Under the pieces are notes generated by a model, which saw only the letters and a list, made by a program, of their open reading frames with translations, had not been told where the DNA came from and did no database searches. This document shows positions 1-7,526 of a DNA stretch of 20,000 nt, piece after piece. The position numbers were made by a program, and so were the translations under genes. The stretch is from Sphingomonadaceae bacterium (GTDB taxonomy: Bacteria; Pseudomonadota; Alphaproteobacteria; Sphingomonadales; Sphingomonadaceae), in assembly GCA_009923795.1 (NCBI GenBank), contig RFSU01000008.1, positions 1 through 20,000 on the forward strand. Direction: 5' to 3'. Position 1 is the first letter of the stretch; each line of letters begins with the position of its first letter.

Positions 1-503
1 TTGCGAATGCGGCCCGCCGTGTCGTAGTGAGAGCCATGGCACGGGCAGAAATAGCCGCCAAACTCACCCTTTACTTCGCCCGCTGCGGCACCCAGCGGCA
101 CACAGCCCAAATGGGTGCAGACGCCCATTGTCACGAGCCACTGTTTCTTGCCCGCTTTCGTGCGTTCTTCCAGCGTCTGCGGGTCGCGCAAATTGGCAAC
201 AGGCTCTTTTTCAGCCGCCGCAACTTCTTCGGGCGTCAAATGGCGCACAAACAGCGGTTGCTTGCGGAACATAGTTTTGATCGCTTGTCCTGCCGCGATG
301 GCTGACACGTCAACTTCTGTCGAAGCCGCGGCAAGAACATCTGCCGACGGGTTCATTTGGTTGATGAGGGGGATGACCACCGTAACGGCGCCCACACCCG
401 CAAAACTTGCCGCTGCTACATTGATGAAGTCGCGACGCCGCACGCCGCCCTGCACTTCGCCAGTGGTTGCGCTGTCTTCAGTCAAACTTGCCATGCTTTC
501 CAT
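1..503 (-). CDS. petA: Ubiquinol-cytochrome c reductase, Rieske iron-sulfur subunit (partial)
   Basis: This is the Rieske [2Fe-2S] subunit of the cytochrome bc1 complex, which passes electrons from ubiquinol to cytochrome c1 on the periplasmic side of the inner membrane. The 167 visible residues contain a twin-arginine stretch RRRDF (about 22-26) followed by one hydrophobic anchor (about 29-46), as expected for Tat-exported Rieske proteins. Box I is CTHLGC (129-134) and box II is CPCHGSH (153-159). By family knowledge C129, H131, C153 and H156 bind the cluster, and C134/C155 form the disulfide. The gene runs off the left edge, so a short C-terminal part is missing. The start at 503 follows AGGG closely; an in-frame ATG at 494 is an alternative. 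It is divergent from trmL. Cytochrome b and c1 genes would be expected beyond the left edge (inference). Confidence 0.93.
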   Translation of the reverse strand, partial: MESMASLTEDSATTGEVQGGVRRRDFINVAAASFAGVGAVTVVIPLINQMNPSADVLAAASTEVDVSAIAAGQAIKTMFRKQPLFVRHLTPEEVAAAEKEPVANLRDPQTLEERTKAGKKQWLVTMGVCTHLGCVPLGAAAGEVKGEFGGYFCPCHGSHYDTAGRIR

Positions 504-678
504 TATCCCTGATTCGACCTTTGCCTTGCGTCTTGCGGATTATGAAACCGCAAGAATGCCAGAAGATTGGCCCCCGGAACCGTTAGATTTGCGGGCCTGA
601 TAGCGATGTTGCCGGAAGTTGCAAATACGAAATCCAAGCATCTTGCCCTAAAGGCTATGCTTGGCCTAACGCTCTAGC

Positions 679-1131
679 ATGCGGATTGCCTTGTACCAGC
701 CTGAAATCGCCGGAAATGTGGGTGCCATATTGCGCCTATCTGCGTGTCTTGGCGTTCCTGTGGATATTATTGATCCATGCGGATTTGCCTTTTCGGACAA
801 GAAGCTGCGTCGATCCGGAATGGATTATGCAGAACAGGTGGACATAATGCGCCATGCCGATTGGGCGGCTTTCCGGTCGATCGTGCCCGGCCGACTGGTG
901 CTGATGTCCAGCAAGGCGACGGATTTGATCGGCAGCTTTCAATTTGTGCCCGGCGACACGCTGTTAATGGGTCAGGAAAGCGCAGGTGTTCCGGATGCTG
1001 TGCGCGCCAGTTGTGATGCGGCTGTCCGTATTCCGATGGCGCCGGGTCTCCGATCTTTTAACATCGCGGTGGCCACGGGTATCGCTTTGTTCGAAGGCCT
1101 GCGCCAAACAGAGGCTCTGCCGTCAGGGTGA
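679..1131 (+). CDS. trmL: tRNA (cytidine(34)-2'-O)-methyltransferase
   Basis: This is a SPOUT-class methyltransferase that 2'-O-methylates the wobble base of certain tRNA-Leu species using S-adenosylmethionine. The 150-aa length is normal for the short TrmL/YibK branch, which lacks an extra RNA-binding domain. The visible SPOUT motifs are QPEIAGNVGAILRLSACLG near the N-terminus (8-26), the loop GQESAGVPD (about 98-106), and the C-terminal knot segment IPMAPGLRSFNIAVATGIAL. The start at 679 gives the canonical opening MRIALYQPEIAGN. It is followed closely by hemF in the same direction, so the two are probably co-transcribed. The pairing with hemF looks positional rather than functional. Confidence 0.92.
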   Translation: MRIALYQPEIAGNVGAILRLSACLGVPVDIIDPCGFAFSDKKLRRSGMDYAEQVDIMRHADWAAFRSIVPGRLVLMSSKATDLIGSFQFVPGDTLLMGQESAGVPDAVRASCDAAVRIPMAPGLRSFNIAVATGIALFEGLRQTEALPSG

Positions 1132-1171
1132 GATGCTTGCATTCGCCCGTGACCCGCTTAAAGGCGCGGCG

Positions 1172-2032
1172 ATGACCAGACCCATTGTCCCTTTCGCGCT
1201 CGATGAAGAGCAGCAGGCCGCCCGCAGCTGGTTTGAGGACCTTCGTGATCGCATTTGCGCGGAATTTGAAGCCATTGAGCGGCAGGCGGGAAGCGACGCC
1301 AGCTTTGATTATTTGCCGTGGAATCGGGAGAATGACCCTCAGGCTCAGGGCGGCGGCGGCGTGCGGGGCCTGATGACGGGCAAGGTGTTTGAAAAGGTCG
1401 GCGTCAATGTGTCGACTGTGGGCGGTGCCTTTTCGGAGGAGTTTTCTAAGAGCGTTCACGGCGCAGCGGATAATCCCAATTTCTTTGCAACAGGCATTAG
1501 TCTGGTGGCCCATATGGCGAATCCCCATGTCCCGGCCGTGCATATGAACACGCGCTTTTTGGTCACTCAAAAGCGGTGGTTTGGCGGGGGTGCAGATCTC
1601 AATCCGCCGTTGCCCTATTCAGAGGACACAGAGGAGTTTCACGCTCGGCTGAAATCCGCCTGTGACGCCCATGGTGCGGATTATTATGATCGTTTCAAAA
1701 AATGGGCTGATGACTATTTTTGGATACCCCACCGCAATGTCCATCGCGGCGTCGGCGGGATTTTTTATGATCATTTAGAAGGCGATTTTGCCGCAAACTT
1801 CGCCTTCACCCGCGCGGTGGGAGAGGCGTTTTTAGATGTCTTACCACGCATCGTCCGCCGTCGAATGGGCCTGCCCTTTACCGAAGCGCAAAAGGAACAG
1901 CAGCTGATCTGGCGGGGCCGCTATGCCGAGTTTAATCTCGTCTATGACCGCGGAACGCTCTTTGGCCTCAAGACCGGCGGCAATATCGATGCGATTCTGA
2001 TGAGCCTGCCGCCCGAGGCGAAATGGGCCTGA
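1172..2032 (+). CDS. hemF: Oxygen-dependent coproporphyrinogen III oxidase
   Basis: This cytoplasmic enzyme oxidatively decarboxylates coproporphyrinogen III to protoporphyrinogen IX with O2, in heme synthesis. The protein is 286 aa from the chosen start, close to the usual size (about 300 aa). Signature segments are present: GGGADLNPPLPY in the middle, NVHRGVGGIFYDHL, and the C-terminal block RGRYAEFNLVYDRGTLFGL. The frame is open upstream to 986 inside trmL. ATG 1172 is preferred because it gives the family-like N-terminus (ARSWFEDLRDRICAEFE shortly after) and has AAAGG a few bases upstream; ATG 1133, just after the trmL stop, is possible. The gene ends 7 bases from the oppositely oriented membrane-protein gene. 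Confidence 0.94.
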   Translation: MTRPIVPFALDEEQQAARSWFEDLRDRICAEFEAIERQAGSDASFDYLPWNRENDPQAQGGGGVRGLMTGKVFEKVGVNVSTVGGAFSEEFSKSVHGAADNPNFFATGISLVAHMANPHVPAVHMNTRFLVTQKRWFGGGADLNPPLPYSEDTEEFHARLKSACDAHGADYYDRFKKWADDYFWIPHRNVHRGVGGIFYDHLEGDFAANFAFTRAVGEAFLDVLPRIVRRRMGLPFTEAQKEQQLIWRGRYAEFNLVYDRGTLFGLKTGGNIDAILMSLPPEAKWA

Positions 2033-2039
2033 AGCGCCG

Positions 2040-2783
2040 TTAGGCCTGCCCGCCTTCGATCTTTATGGCGACTATTTGTCGATAAATTGCGGCTGACAAA
2101 AGCGTGACGGCCAGCGTCAGCGCCGTTGAGGCGGCGGCGGAGAGCAAGTCTGCCGCTATCTTCGTGGCCTCGTCGGGCAAGAGCAATTGTGTGATGATGC
2201 CCACCACAGCGACAAAGGCGGCACTTGCGATCCAGACGAGGATCGTCACAATCGCAAGCAGGCCAAAAATGCGCCACCCGACCCCCTGGGTAAGGGCAAA
2301 GCTGCGGCCAATGGCGCGCACAGGATTGCTGATCTGTTCCGACATGATTGCCGCAGGTGTCACCGCCATACGCGCAGTCAGATAAAGGCCGGGAATGATC
2401 AGCGCGATGAAGCCGCCAACCATCATAAGCTGCATCAGAATATCGGCGAGAAACAAGGTAGGAAGCAATCGGCCTGCGCGGCTGATGGCGCTGCCCACGG
2501 TCGGTTGGTCTGGCGCCAGCAGCAACGCGAGCAACACCCCGGAGCCGATCAGCGTGACCAGCCTGACCCCAAATAGGGGGATGAAATTCTCCCGGAAATA
2601 GCCAAGAAAAACTTGCATCGCCGCAGCGTCAAATTGTGTGACCTGAGGCGGTGTGATGAAGAGCGCCTGCGCAAACATGGGCAGGAAGAGGAATACTCCG
2701 GTAATCACCAAGAGGATATCGGCATGGGCGCGCACCAGCTGAGACAGGTCCTGCCAGGCTGCGTCATAAGAGAATTTCTTCAT
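2040..2783 (-). CDS. Multi-pass inner-membrane protein of unknown function
   Basis: This 247-aa protein is dominated by hydrophobic segments. A short charged N-terminus (MKKFSYDAAW) is followed by helices at roughly residues 24-44, 65-90, 100-135 (probably two), 160-195 and 210-238, giving about five or six membrane spans. It contains a PGLYLTARMAV segment after the third or fourth helix, of the sort seen in bacterial YciC/glycerophosphodiester-phosphodiesterase-type membrane domains; I treat that only as a resemblance. No enzyme motif is visible. ATG 2783 is preceded on its strand by a good purine-rich site (AAGGAGAGGAG). It is convergent with hemF and divergent from lipB. The function is unknown; a role at the membrane is all the sequence supports. 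Confidence 0.8.
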   Translation of the reverse strand: MKKFSYDAAWQDLSQLVRAHADILLVITGVFLFLPMFAQALFITPPQVTQFDAAAMQVFLGYFRENFIPLFGVRLVTLIGSGVLLALLLAPDQPTVGSAISRAGRLLPTLFLADILMQLMMVGGFIALIIPGLYLTARMAVTPAAIMSEQISNPVRAIGRSFALTQGVGWRIFGLLAIVTILVWIASAAFVAVVGIITQLLLPDEATKIAADLLSAAASTALTLAVTLLSAAIYRQIVAIKIEGGQA

Positions 2784-2912
2784 AACTCCTCTCCTTCTTT
2801 GTCCCAGTGTCTAGGTGAACTCTGGGCGCAGGACAATTGGCCATGGTGGTTCTCCGGCACCTAACCGGGGGCAGGGCTTGTTTGCGCAGGCCGACTGCCC
2901 GATCTGGTCCGC

Positions 2913-3581
2913 ATGACTTGGCAAAGTGATTCGCAGATTGAGTGGACTGTCTCTGAAGGCCTCACCGACTATGCCTCGGCTCTGAGCCATATGGAGGCGC
3001 GTGCGGCGGCTATCGCGCAAGGCGTGTCCGCAGAGCAGATCTGGCTCTTGGAGCATCCGCCGCTCTATACGGCCGGGACTAGCGCCGATCCGGCAGAAAT
3101 GCTGGATCCGCGCTTTCCTGTGTTCACGGCCGGGCGGGGCGGGCGATATACCTATCACGGCCCCGGTCAGCGGGTCGGTTATGTCATGCTCGATCTGAAA
3201 AAGCGGGGGCCGGATGTGCGCTGCTTTGTCCATGCGCTGGAAGGTTGGGTGATTGCGGCACTGGCGGAATTTGGCGTCGCGGCCAGGCGTGCAGAGGGGC
3301 GGGTTGGCATCTGGACAGATGGTCCGGATGGCAAAGAGGCCAAAATTGGCGCAATTGGGGTGCGTGTTCGCCGTTGGGTGACGTTTCACGGCTTTGCGAT
3401 CAATGTAGCGCCCGACCTTTCCCATTTTTCGGGAATCGTGCCCTGCGGCTTGCCCGATTTTTCGGTGACGAGCCTGTCTTCTTTGGGCGTTGACGCCGAT
3501 CTTTCGGCGATTGACGCCGCGCTAAGTCGCTGTTTTCTAGGCTTTTTAGATGAAATTTCGACTTCTAACAAAAAAGCTTGA
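2913..3581 (+). CDS. lipB: Lipoyl(octanoyl) transferase
   Basis: LipB moves an octanoyl group from acyl carrier protein to lipoyl domains of 2-oxoacid dehydrogenases and the glycine cleavage H protein, the first step of de novo lipoate synthesis. The 222-aa protein carries the family signatures: WLLEHPPLYTAG (about 44-55), the substrate-binding stretch RGGRYTYHGPGQ (about 77-86), the catalytic lysine in KIGAIGVRV (K144), and the catalytic cysteine in GIVPCGLPDFSVTSL (C178). All key residues are intact. It is divergent from the membrane-protein gene and stands alone; the next gene starts about 95 bases downstream behind its own ribosome-binding site. Confidence 0.95.
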   Translation: MTWQSDSQIEWTVSEGLTDYASALSHMEARAAAIAQGVSAEQIWLLEHPPLYTAGTSADPAEMLDPRFPVFTAGRGGRYTYHGPGQRVGYVMLDLKKRGPDVRCFVHALEGWVIAALAEFGVAARRAEGRVGIWTDGPDGKEAKIGAIGVRVRRWVTFHGFAINVAPDLSHFSGIVPCGLPDFSVTSLSSLGVDADLSAIDAALSRCFLGFLDEISTSNKKA

Positions 3582-3675
3582 GCAACCAGTATTTCCTCTG
3601 TAAATGTCCACCTCGATTTGGGTATTTAGGGGGCGCCCCGTGTCCAGATCATTTTCTGCCTAGGGAGTTTATACC

Positions 3676-3864
3676 ATGAAGAAGCTCATGATTGTTTCGC
3701 TCGTTGCTGCTGGTCTCACCGTTGCTGCTTGCGGCAAGAAGGAAGAAGCAGTTGAAGCAAACGCAACTGAATTGAACGAAGCTGTTGCTACTGAAGGCAC
3801 CGCCAACGACACGATGACGAACGTCGACGCTGCCGCTGACGCGAACGCTACGAACGCTCAGTAA
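3676..3864 (+). CDS. Small alanine/asparagine-rich lipoprotein
   Basis: This 62-aa protein has a textbook lipoprotein signal: MKK, a hydrophobic core, then the lipobox VAAC with the lipidated cysteine at residue 19. The mature part is only about 44 residues, rich in Ala, Asn, Thr and Glu (repeated NA/AN/TN steps) and probably disordered. It starts at ATG 3676 after a strong AGGGAG eight bases upstream. Codon use is strongly biased (GCT and AAC runs), unlike its neighbours, which suggests high expression. An intrinsic terminator follows at 3891. Similar small lipoproteins are common in sphingomonads, but I know of no defined function. It would be anchored in the inner or outer membrane facing the periplasm. 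Confidence 0.85.
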   Translation: MKKLMIVSLVAAGLTVAACGKKEEAVEANATELNEAVATEGTANDTMTNVDAAADANATNAQ

Positions 3865-3890
3865 TCGCTTCACCGCGTTTTACGGGATTT

Positions 3891-3925
3891 GGGCCGTCCG
3901 GCATACCGGGCGGCCCTTTTCTTTT
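3891..3925 (+). terminator. Rho-independent terminator of the small lipoprotein gene
   Basis: The sequence GGGCCGTCCG - GCATAC - CGGGCGGCCC forms a 10-bp stem (one G-T wobble) with a 6-nt loop at 3891-3916, followed directly by TTTTCTTTT. It lies 27 bases after the lipoprotein stop codon. It isolates this short gene as a single transcription unit, in line with the gene's high-expression look. Confidence 0.9.
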
Positions 3926-3979
3926 GTCTTCAAAGCGTCTTAATGCATCCTGCCACTTTGGAGAGGATGCTCTTTGCTC

Positions 3980-4648
3980 ATGAATATGTTGCGTAATGCG
4001 CTTGCCTCACTCGGTTTATGTCTGGCGCTCAACTTGGCGTCGCCCGCCTCGGCTCAGGTGTTTTATGAGGCCCCACGGTTAAGTCCGCGCCTCACCACAA
4101 CGCTTGATCCGGCTTTTGATCCTGATCTTCCCGGTGCCAGCCCGGCGGAAAAACAGGCGGTGCTGGTCTGGAGCTTGAGACAGGCGCTTCTGCTCGGCGC
4201 GCTGCAATGCCACACCCAATATCCAACGCTGCTGGCGACCAGCAATTATAATGCGCTGCTCACCAACCATCAGGGGGAATTGGCCAGCGCATTCAAAGCC
4301 ATCACCGATTATTTTAAGCGAACGCACAAAAACCCTAAGGCGGCCCAGACTGCTCTGGATCGGTTCGCCACCCGCACGACGACCGTCTATTCCACAGTCC
4401 GGGGCCAGCAGGCCTTTTGTAACACGGCGGGTTGGGTCGGCCGGCGGGCGCTCTTCACGCCGCGGGGCAGCCTGTCGGTTCTCGCAAGCGAGCATCTGGC
4501 CGAACTGCGCCAGAGCCTAACAGCGGCTGGGGAGCAGAGATTTCGCTTCGCCCCAACCAGCAGCACGCTCACGCCCCCCGCATTGCCGTCAATGAACCCG
4601 CGCTGTTGGGATAAGAAAGACCGTTTCAATTCCAAAAAATGTCGCTGA
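3980..4648 (+). CDS. Secreted protein of unknown function
   Basis: From ATG 3980 the protein is 222 aa. It has a clear Sec signal peptide (MNMLRNALAS, hydrophobic core, cleavage near SPASA-Q, about residue 25). The mature domain is mainly helical, with C77 (LQCHTQY) and C147 (AFCNTAG) that could pair in the periplasm, and a lysine/arginine-rich tail with two more cysteines (C209, C221). No catalytic motif is recognised. The start is uncertain: a TTG at 3974 sits at better distance from GAGAGG, and ATG 3986 is also in frame. Its end overlaps the next gene by 10 bases, so the two are probably translated together. Confidence 0.8.
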   Translation: MNMLRNALASLGLCLALNLASPASAQVFYEAPRLSPRLTTTLDPAFDPDLPGASPAEKQAVLVWSLRQALLLGALQCHTQYPTLLATSNYNALLTNHQGELASAFKAITDYFKRTHKNPKAAQTALDRFATRTTTVYSTVRGQQAFCNTAGWVGRRALFTPRGSLSVLASEHLAELRQSLTAAGEQRFRFAPTSSTLTPPALPSMNPRCWDKKDRFNSKKCR

Positions 4649-5532
4649 TCGGGCAGGCTATTCTGTCTGACTTCACGTCTTTCGCAGCGATTGACTGGTC
4701 AGGTCAGGCCGTGGCGCGCCCGGCCGGGCTTGCCCTCGCGCTTGCCTCGGCGGGAGACGCCGCGCCAGAGCTGATTGCCCCACCCGGCGGCTGGTCGCGA
4801 CCAGCCATTGTCGATTGGCTGGCCGACCTTGCAGACCGCGGATTGCGCACGCTCATTGGCCTTGATCTCTCCCCCGCGCTCCCCTTTGTCGATCAGGAGG
4901 CGTATTTTCCCGGCTGGGAGGAGTCGCCGCTCAGCGGCCCGGCGCTTTGGGCGCTGGTCGATCATCTGACGCAAGAAGATCCGCATCTCGCCAGCACTTC
5001 CTTCCTCGCCCATCCAGAGGCACGGCGGCATTTTCGTCAGTCGGGCGATTGTGGGGATTTATTCGGCAGCGGCCGGGGGCGTTTGCGTGTGTGTGAAGAG
5101 GTGCAGCGGCGCATGGCCTTTTCGCCCTATAGCTGCTTCAATCTTGTCGGCGCGGCCCAAGTCGGTAAATCCAGCCTGACCGGAATGCGGTTGCTCCACC
5201 GGCTGCGGGGGCGCATTCCCGTCTGGCCTTTTGATCCCGTGCCCGAAACGGGGCCAATGATTGTTGAGATTTACACAACCATCGCCGCGCGCGCCGCAGG
5301 CATACGTGCGGGCCTCAGCAAAATCCGCGATGGCGCAACGCTGGATGGCGCGCTCCTTGCCTTGGAAAGCCAGCCACACACCCCGCTGGCGCGCTATACC
5401 GACCACGCAACCGACGCGATCCTCACCGCCGCCTGGCTCCGCCGCGTAGCCGCTGATCAGCGGCTTTGGTCGCCCCCGGATCTCACCCCCGAAATTGCCC
5501 AAACAGAGGGCTGGACGTTCGGCTGCATTTAA
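4639..5532 (+). CDS. DUF429-like protein, predicted RNase H-like fold
   Basis: This 297-aa cytoplasmic protein has no signal peptide. Its pattern of acidic residues resembles the DUF429/predicted RNase H-like family: AAIDWSG (D19) at the first strand, LIGLDLSPALPF (D76), IVEIYTT (E210), and DHATDAILTAAWLRR (D259) near the C-terminus. These would form the metal site if the assignment is right. This is motif-level recognition, not proof. A middle segment, GAAQVGKSS (171-179), resembles a P-loop but fits the conserved loop of this family better. The gene starts inside the preceding secreted-protein gene and ends 24 bases before tRNA-Thr. What links it to the secreted protein is unknown. Confidence 0.75.
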   Translation: MSLIGQAILSDFTSFAAIDWSGQAVARPAGLALALASAGDAAPELIAPPGGWSRPAIVDWLADLADRGLRTLIGLDLSPALPFVDQEAYFPGWEESPLSGPALWALVDHLTQEDPHLASTSFLAHPEARRHFRQSGDCGDLFGSGRGRLRVCEEVQRRMAFSPYSCFNLVGAAQVGKSSLTGMRLLHRLRGRIPVWPFDPVPETGPMIVEIYTTIAARAAGIRAGLSKIRDGATLDGALLALESQPHTPLARYTDHATDAILTAAWLRRVAADQRLWSPPDLTPEIAQTEGWTFGCI

Positions 5533-5556
5533 GGCTAGAGGCGCAGACTCAACGGA

Positions 5557-5632
<76 letters not shown>

Positions 5633-5633
5633 T

Positions 5634-6099
5634 GGGTTTCCGTTGTTTTTTAGAGCACTTTGCGATTTCTGCGCTCCTGTAGGACGGACATTTGACGGAC
5701 ACTTGGGTTGTTTGGACGTTCGCGGTGTGCGGTGGAATCGCGCCCCCACCCCCTTCGCATTTTGTGAAAGTCAGGCCCCTACCGGGGTGGCACCCCCCCA
5801 TTTCAGGTAGATGGGACCCGCGCTTCCTTCTTACATACGATTTTGCGCTTTCGATGCAGATGTTTGATGAACCCCGGGAATCAGGCTTGATTGGTGCTTA
5901 CACAAATTAAAATTACCTGCCGTAGACCGGTCAGGCGCCTTAAAGATAATTCTTCCACCTTCAGCAGGCCTAGCCGGCATACGCCTATTAACCAATCAAT
6001 AGGTTTACGCCTACAATTCGTGATTGTTGCAAATCCCTGACTTCGTCCGGCAACCGCTTAGCAAAGGGGTATATTTATCTCCGCGATTGATAGTATATT
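5634..6099. other. Gene-poor left arm of the islet
   Basis: I see no convincing gene in these 466 bases. Short open frames on both strands lack ribosome-binding sites and protein-like composition. Small structures are present: a near-tandem GACGGACA pair (5692-5710); competing hairpins around 5780-5800 (CCCC-TACC-GGGG or GGGGTG-G-CACCCC) without a T-run; an inverted repeat CCTATT-8 nt-AATAGG at 5984-6003; and the octamer TACGCCTA at 5980-5987 and again at 6006-6013. The stretch becomes AT-rich toward the end of the SDR gene. It may be a remnant of a longer inserted element. Confidence 0.5.
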
Positions 6100-6855
6100 T
6101 TAGAGAGATTCACCGCCATCAGCGGTCAGGTTGACCCCTGTTATATAGCCTGCTCGCTGCGATGACAGAAAGGCGACTGTATCACCAATTTCATCCGGCC
6201 GCCCAATACGCCCAAGGGGAACGGTCTTCTTCTTTTCCTCGCGCAAATGGGGCATCATGGAGAATAAACGTTCGACGCCCTCTGTGCCGATCCATCCGCA
6301 TCGAACCGTGTTGGCGCGCACACCATGGCGGCCTTCTTCCTTTGCTATTACCTTGACCATGCGATCCACTGCTGCTTTCGAGACGGCAGATGGGCCACCC
6401 CGGACCTCGATCATGTCACCCTGATAGGTGCTGAGCGCGGTGAACGAGCCACGGGTTTCGCGCAAGTAGGGCAAGGCTGCCGTCGCGAGATTGATCGCGC
6501 CCATGAGATCCTGCTGCAGCCAATTCTGCCAGACACTTTCATCGGTTTTGCTGAAGAACTGCGGAGTAAACGATGCGCCTCCGGCATAGACGACACTGTG
6601 TATTGCGCCAAAGGCTTCGGCGGTGGCCTTCAGGGCAGCGACAATGCTCGCCCGATTGCTCGCATCTGCTTGTAGGACAATGGTTTCCACCCCGAGCGCA
6701 CGAACCTCCTCCGCAGTCACTTCGGCAGCTTTCGCACCGTTGTGATAACTAAGCCCCACAGGCACTCCGGCCCTTGCAAAAGCGGCGCAAATCGCACGGC
6801 CAAGCGCCCCGCTCCCCCCCAGTACGAAAACGGCCCCTTTCGGAAAATCAACCAT
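6100..6855 (-). CDS. Atypical short-chain dehydrogenase/reductase (catalytic Tyr replaced by Ser)
   Basis: This 251-aa protein has the SDR Rossmann layout. The dinucleotide-binding glycine motif GGSGALG is at 13-19, an acidic strand end ADAS is at 64-67, and a C-terminal block (YITGVNLTADGG) closes the fold. Three key sites deviate from classical SDRs. The usual NNAG is VYAGG (89-93). The usual YxxxK is SAVSK (156-160), so the proton-donating tyrosine is serine (codon at 6388-6390) while the lysine remains. The usual PG after the sixth strand is CG (186-187). S142 is present, and Y144 lies close by. It may bind NAD(P) but catalysis is doubtful or unusual. ATG 6855 is chosen because GGAGG lies six bases upstream. 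It follows the SnoaL-like gene by 43 bases, so the two probably form one operon. Confidence 0.88.
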   Translation of the reverse strand: MVDFPKGAVFVLGGSGALGRAICAAFARAGVPVGLSYHNGAKAAEVTAEEVRALGVETIVLQADASNRASIVAALKATAEAFGAIHSVVYAGGASFTPQFFSKTDESVWQNWLQQDLMGAINLATAALPYLRETRGSFTALSTYQGDMIEVRGGPSAVSKAAVDRMVKVIAKEEGRHGVRANTVRCGWIGTEGVERLFSMMPHLREEKKKTVPLGRIGRPDEIGDTVAFLSSQRAGYITGVNLTADGGESL

Positions 6856-6898
6856 CAAAACCTCCGATCAAATTTGCCAATGGTCTATATTTGGCATA

Positions 6899-7387
6899 TT
6901 ATTTTCCATAACCATTGCCGCGCCACGCTGCTTCGGACTCTGGGTCGAACTTTCCATGACCCGCCAATGGAATATGTTTAAGATCGACCCCGATCTGCGA
7001 AAGCAGGTTCAAGCTGTCAGAAGTCGTCCACTGCTCACGCAGGCGGCCATCTTCAAACCGGCCATAACTGACCATGAACCACTTCATCTTGTTGCCGCTG
7101 GGCGGAAATCCGAGGTACTCGCCCAGATGAGTGCCAGAACCCATCAGGCGGATACTGTATTTGTCGCCATCGACGATCATATCGAGGATTTCCTCTTTCC
7201 AGTCAGGGAAACCCAGCTTCACTTTCCGGAACATCTCGCGCTGCGTCGGCCAATCAAAGCTCGCGTTGCTGAAATGCATCACATAGTCGGGATGAAGTAT
7301 CGTGTCGGCCAGTTCGAGCCGGTCTTTGTTGACGACATCTTCCACCCATGAGTGGTAAAGTGCGATTTCTTTTTCGGTTATTGCCAT
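6899..7387 (-). CDS. SnoaL-like polyketide/ester cyclase family protein (NTF2-like fold)
   Basis: From ATG 7387 the protein is 162 aa, a usual length for SnoaL-like proteins, which are small alpha+beta barrels acting on polyketide-like or other ring substrates. Typical elements are LHPDYVMHFSN (31-41), FPDWKEEI (60-67), the GTHLGEYLGFPPSGNKMKW stretch (85-103), and REQWTTSDSLNLLSQIGV (117-134). The frame is open 29 codons further upstream, but ATG 7387 is preceded by GGGAGA and gives the natural family start. The substrate cannot be read from the sequence. It is the first clear gene of a minus-strand pair with the atypical SDR inside the tRNA-bounded islet, which suggests a shared substrate (inference). 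Confidence 0.85.
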   Translation of the reverse strand: MAITEKEIALYHSWVEDVVNKDRLELADTILHPDYVMHFSNASFDWPTQREMFRKVKLGFPDWKEEILDMIVDGDKYSIRLMGSGTHLGEYLGFPPSGNKMKWFMVSYGRFEDGRLREQWTTSDSLNLLSQIGVDLKHIPLAGHGKFDPESEAAWRGNGYGK

Positions 7388-7444
7388 TTTATTTTCTCCC
7401 AAGTGTTTAATCGTAAATCCTTGCAATGGATCGCTGGCCTTCAT

Positions 7445-7462
7445 GGGGACATGAACATCCCC
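7445..7462. promoter_or_regulatory. Possible operator upstream of the SnoaL-like gene
   Basis: GGGGA - 8 nt - TCCCC is an inverted repeat centred about 66 bases upstream of the SnoaL-like start codon. Its position fits an operator for the SnoaL-SDR operon, but the arms are short and no regulator gene is present in the window. Confidence 0.3.
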
Positions 7463-7473
7463 TATCTGTGGCA

Positions 7474-7500
7474 CAATTTATTACATGTCCGCAATTTATT
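7474..7500. repeat. Tandem 18-bp-spaced direct repeats in the islet promoter region
   Basis: CAATTTATT occurs at 7474-7482 and again at 7492-7500, exactly 18 bases apart. On the minus strand the units read AATAAATTGCGGACATGT and AATAAATTGTGCCACAGA. Two same-face sites about 100 bases upstream of the SnoaL-like start suggest paired regulator binding. Chance recurrence in AT-rich DNA is not excluded. Confidence 0.4.
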
Positions 7501-7526
7501 CCCGGAAACTGGTGTGTATCGTATAA

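Noticed and set aside
5149..5175. Walker-A-like GAAQVGKS in the DUF429-like protein
   Set aside because: It matches GxxxxGKS by pattern, but no Walker B or NTPase fold follows, and a similar QVG loop is, as I recall, usual in this family. I do not call it an ATPase.
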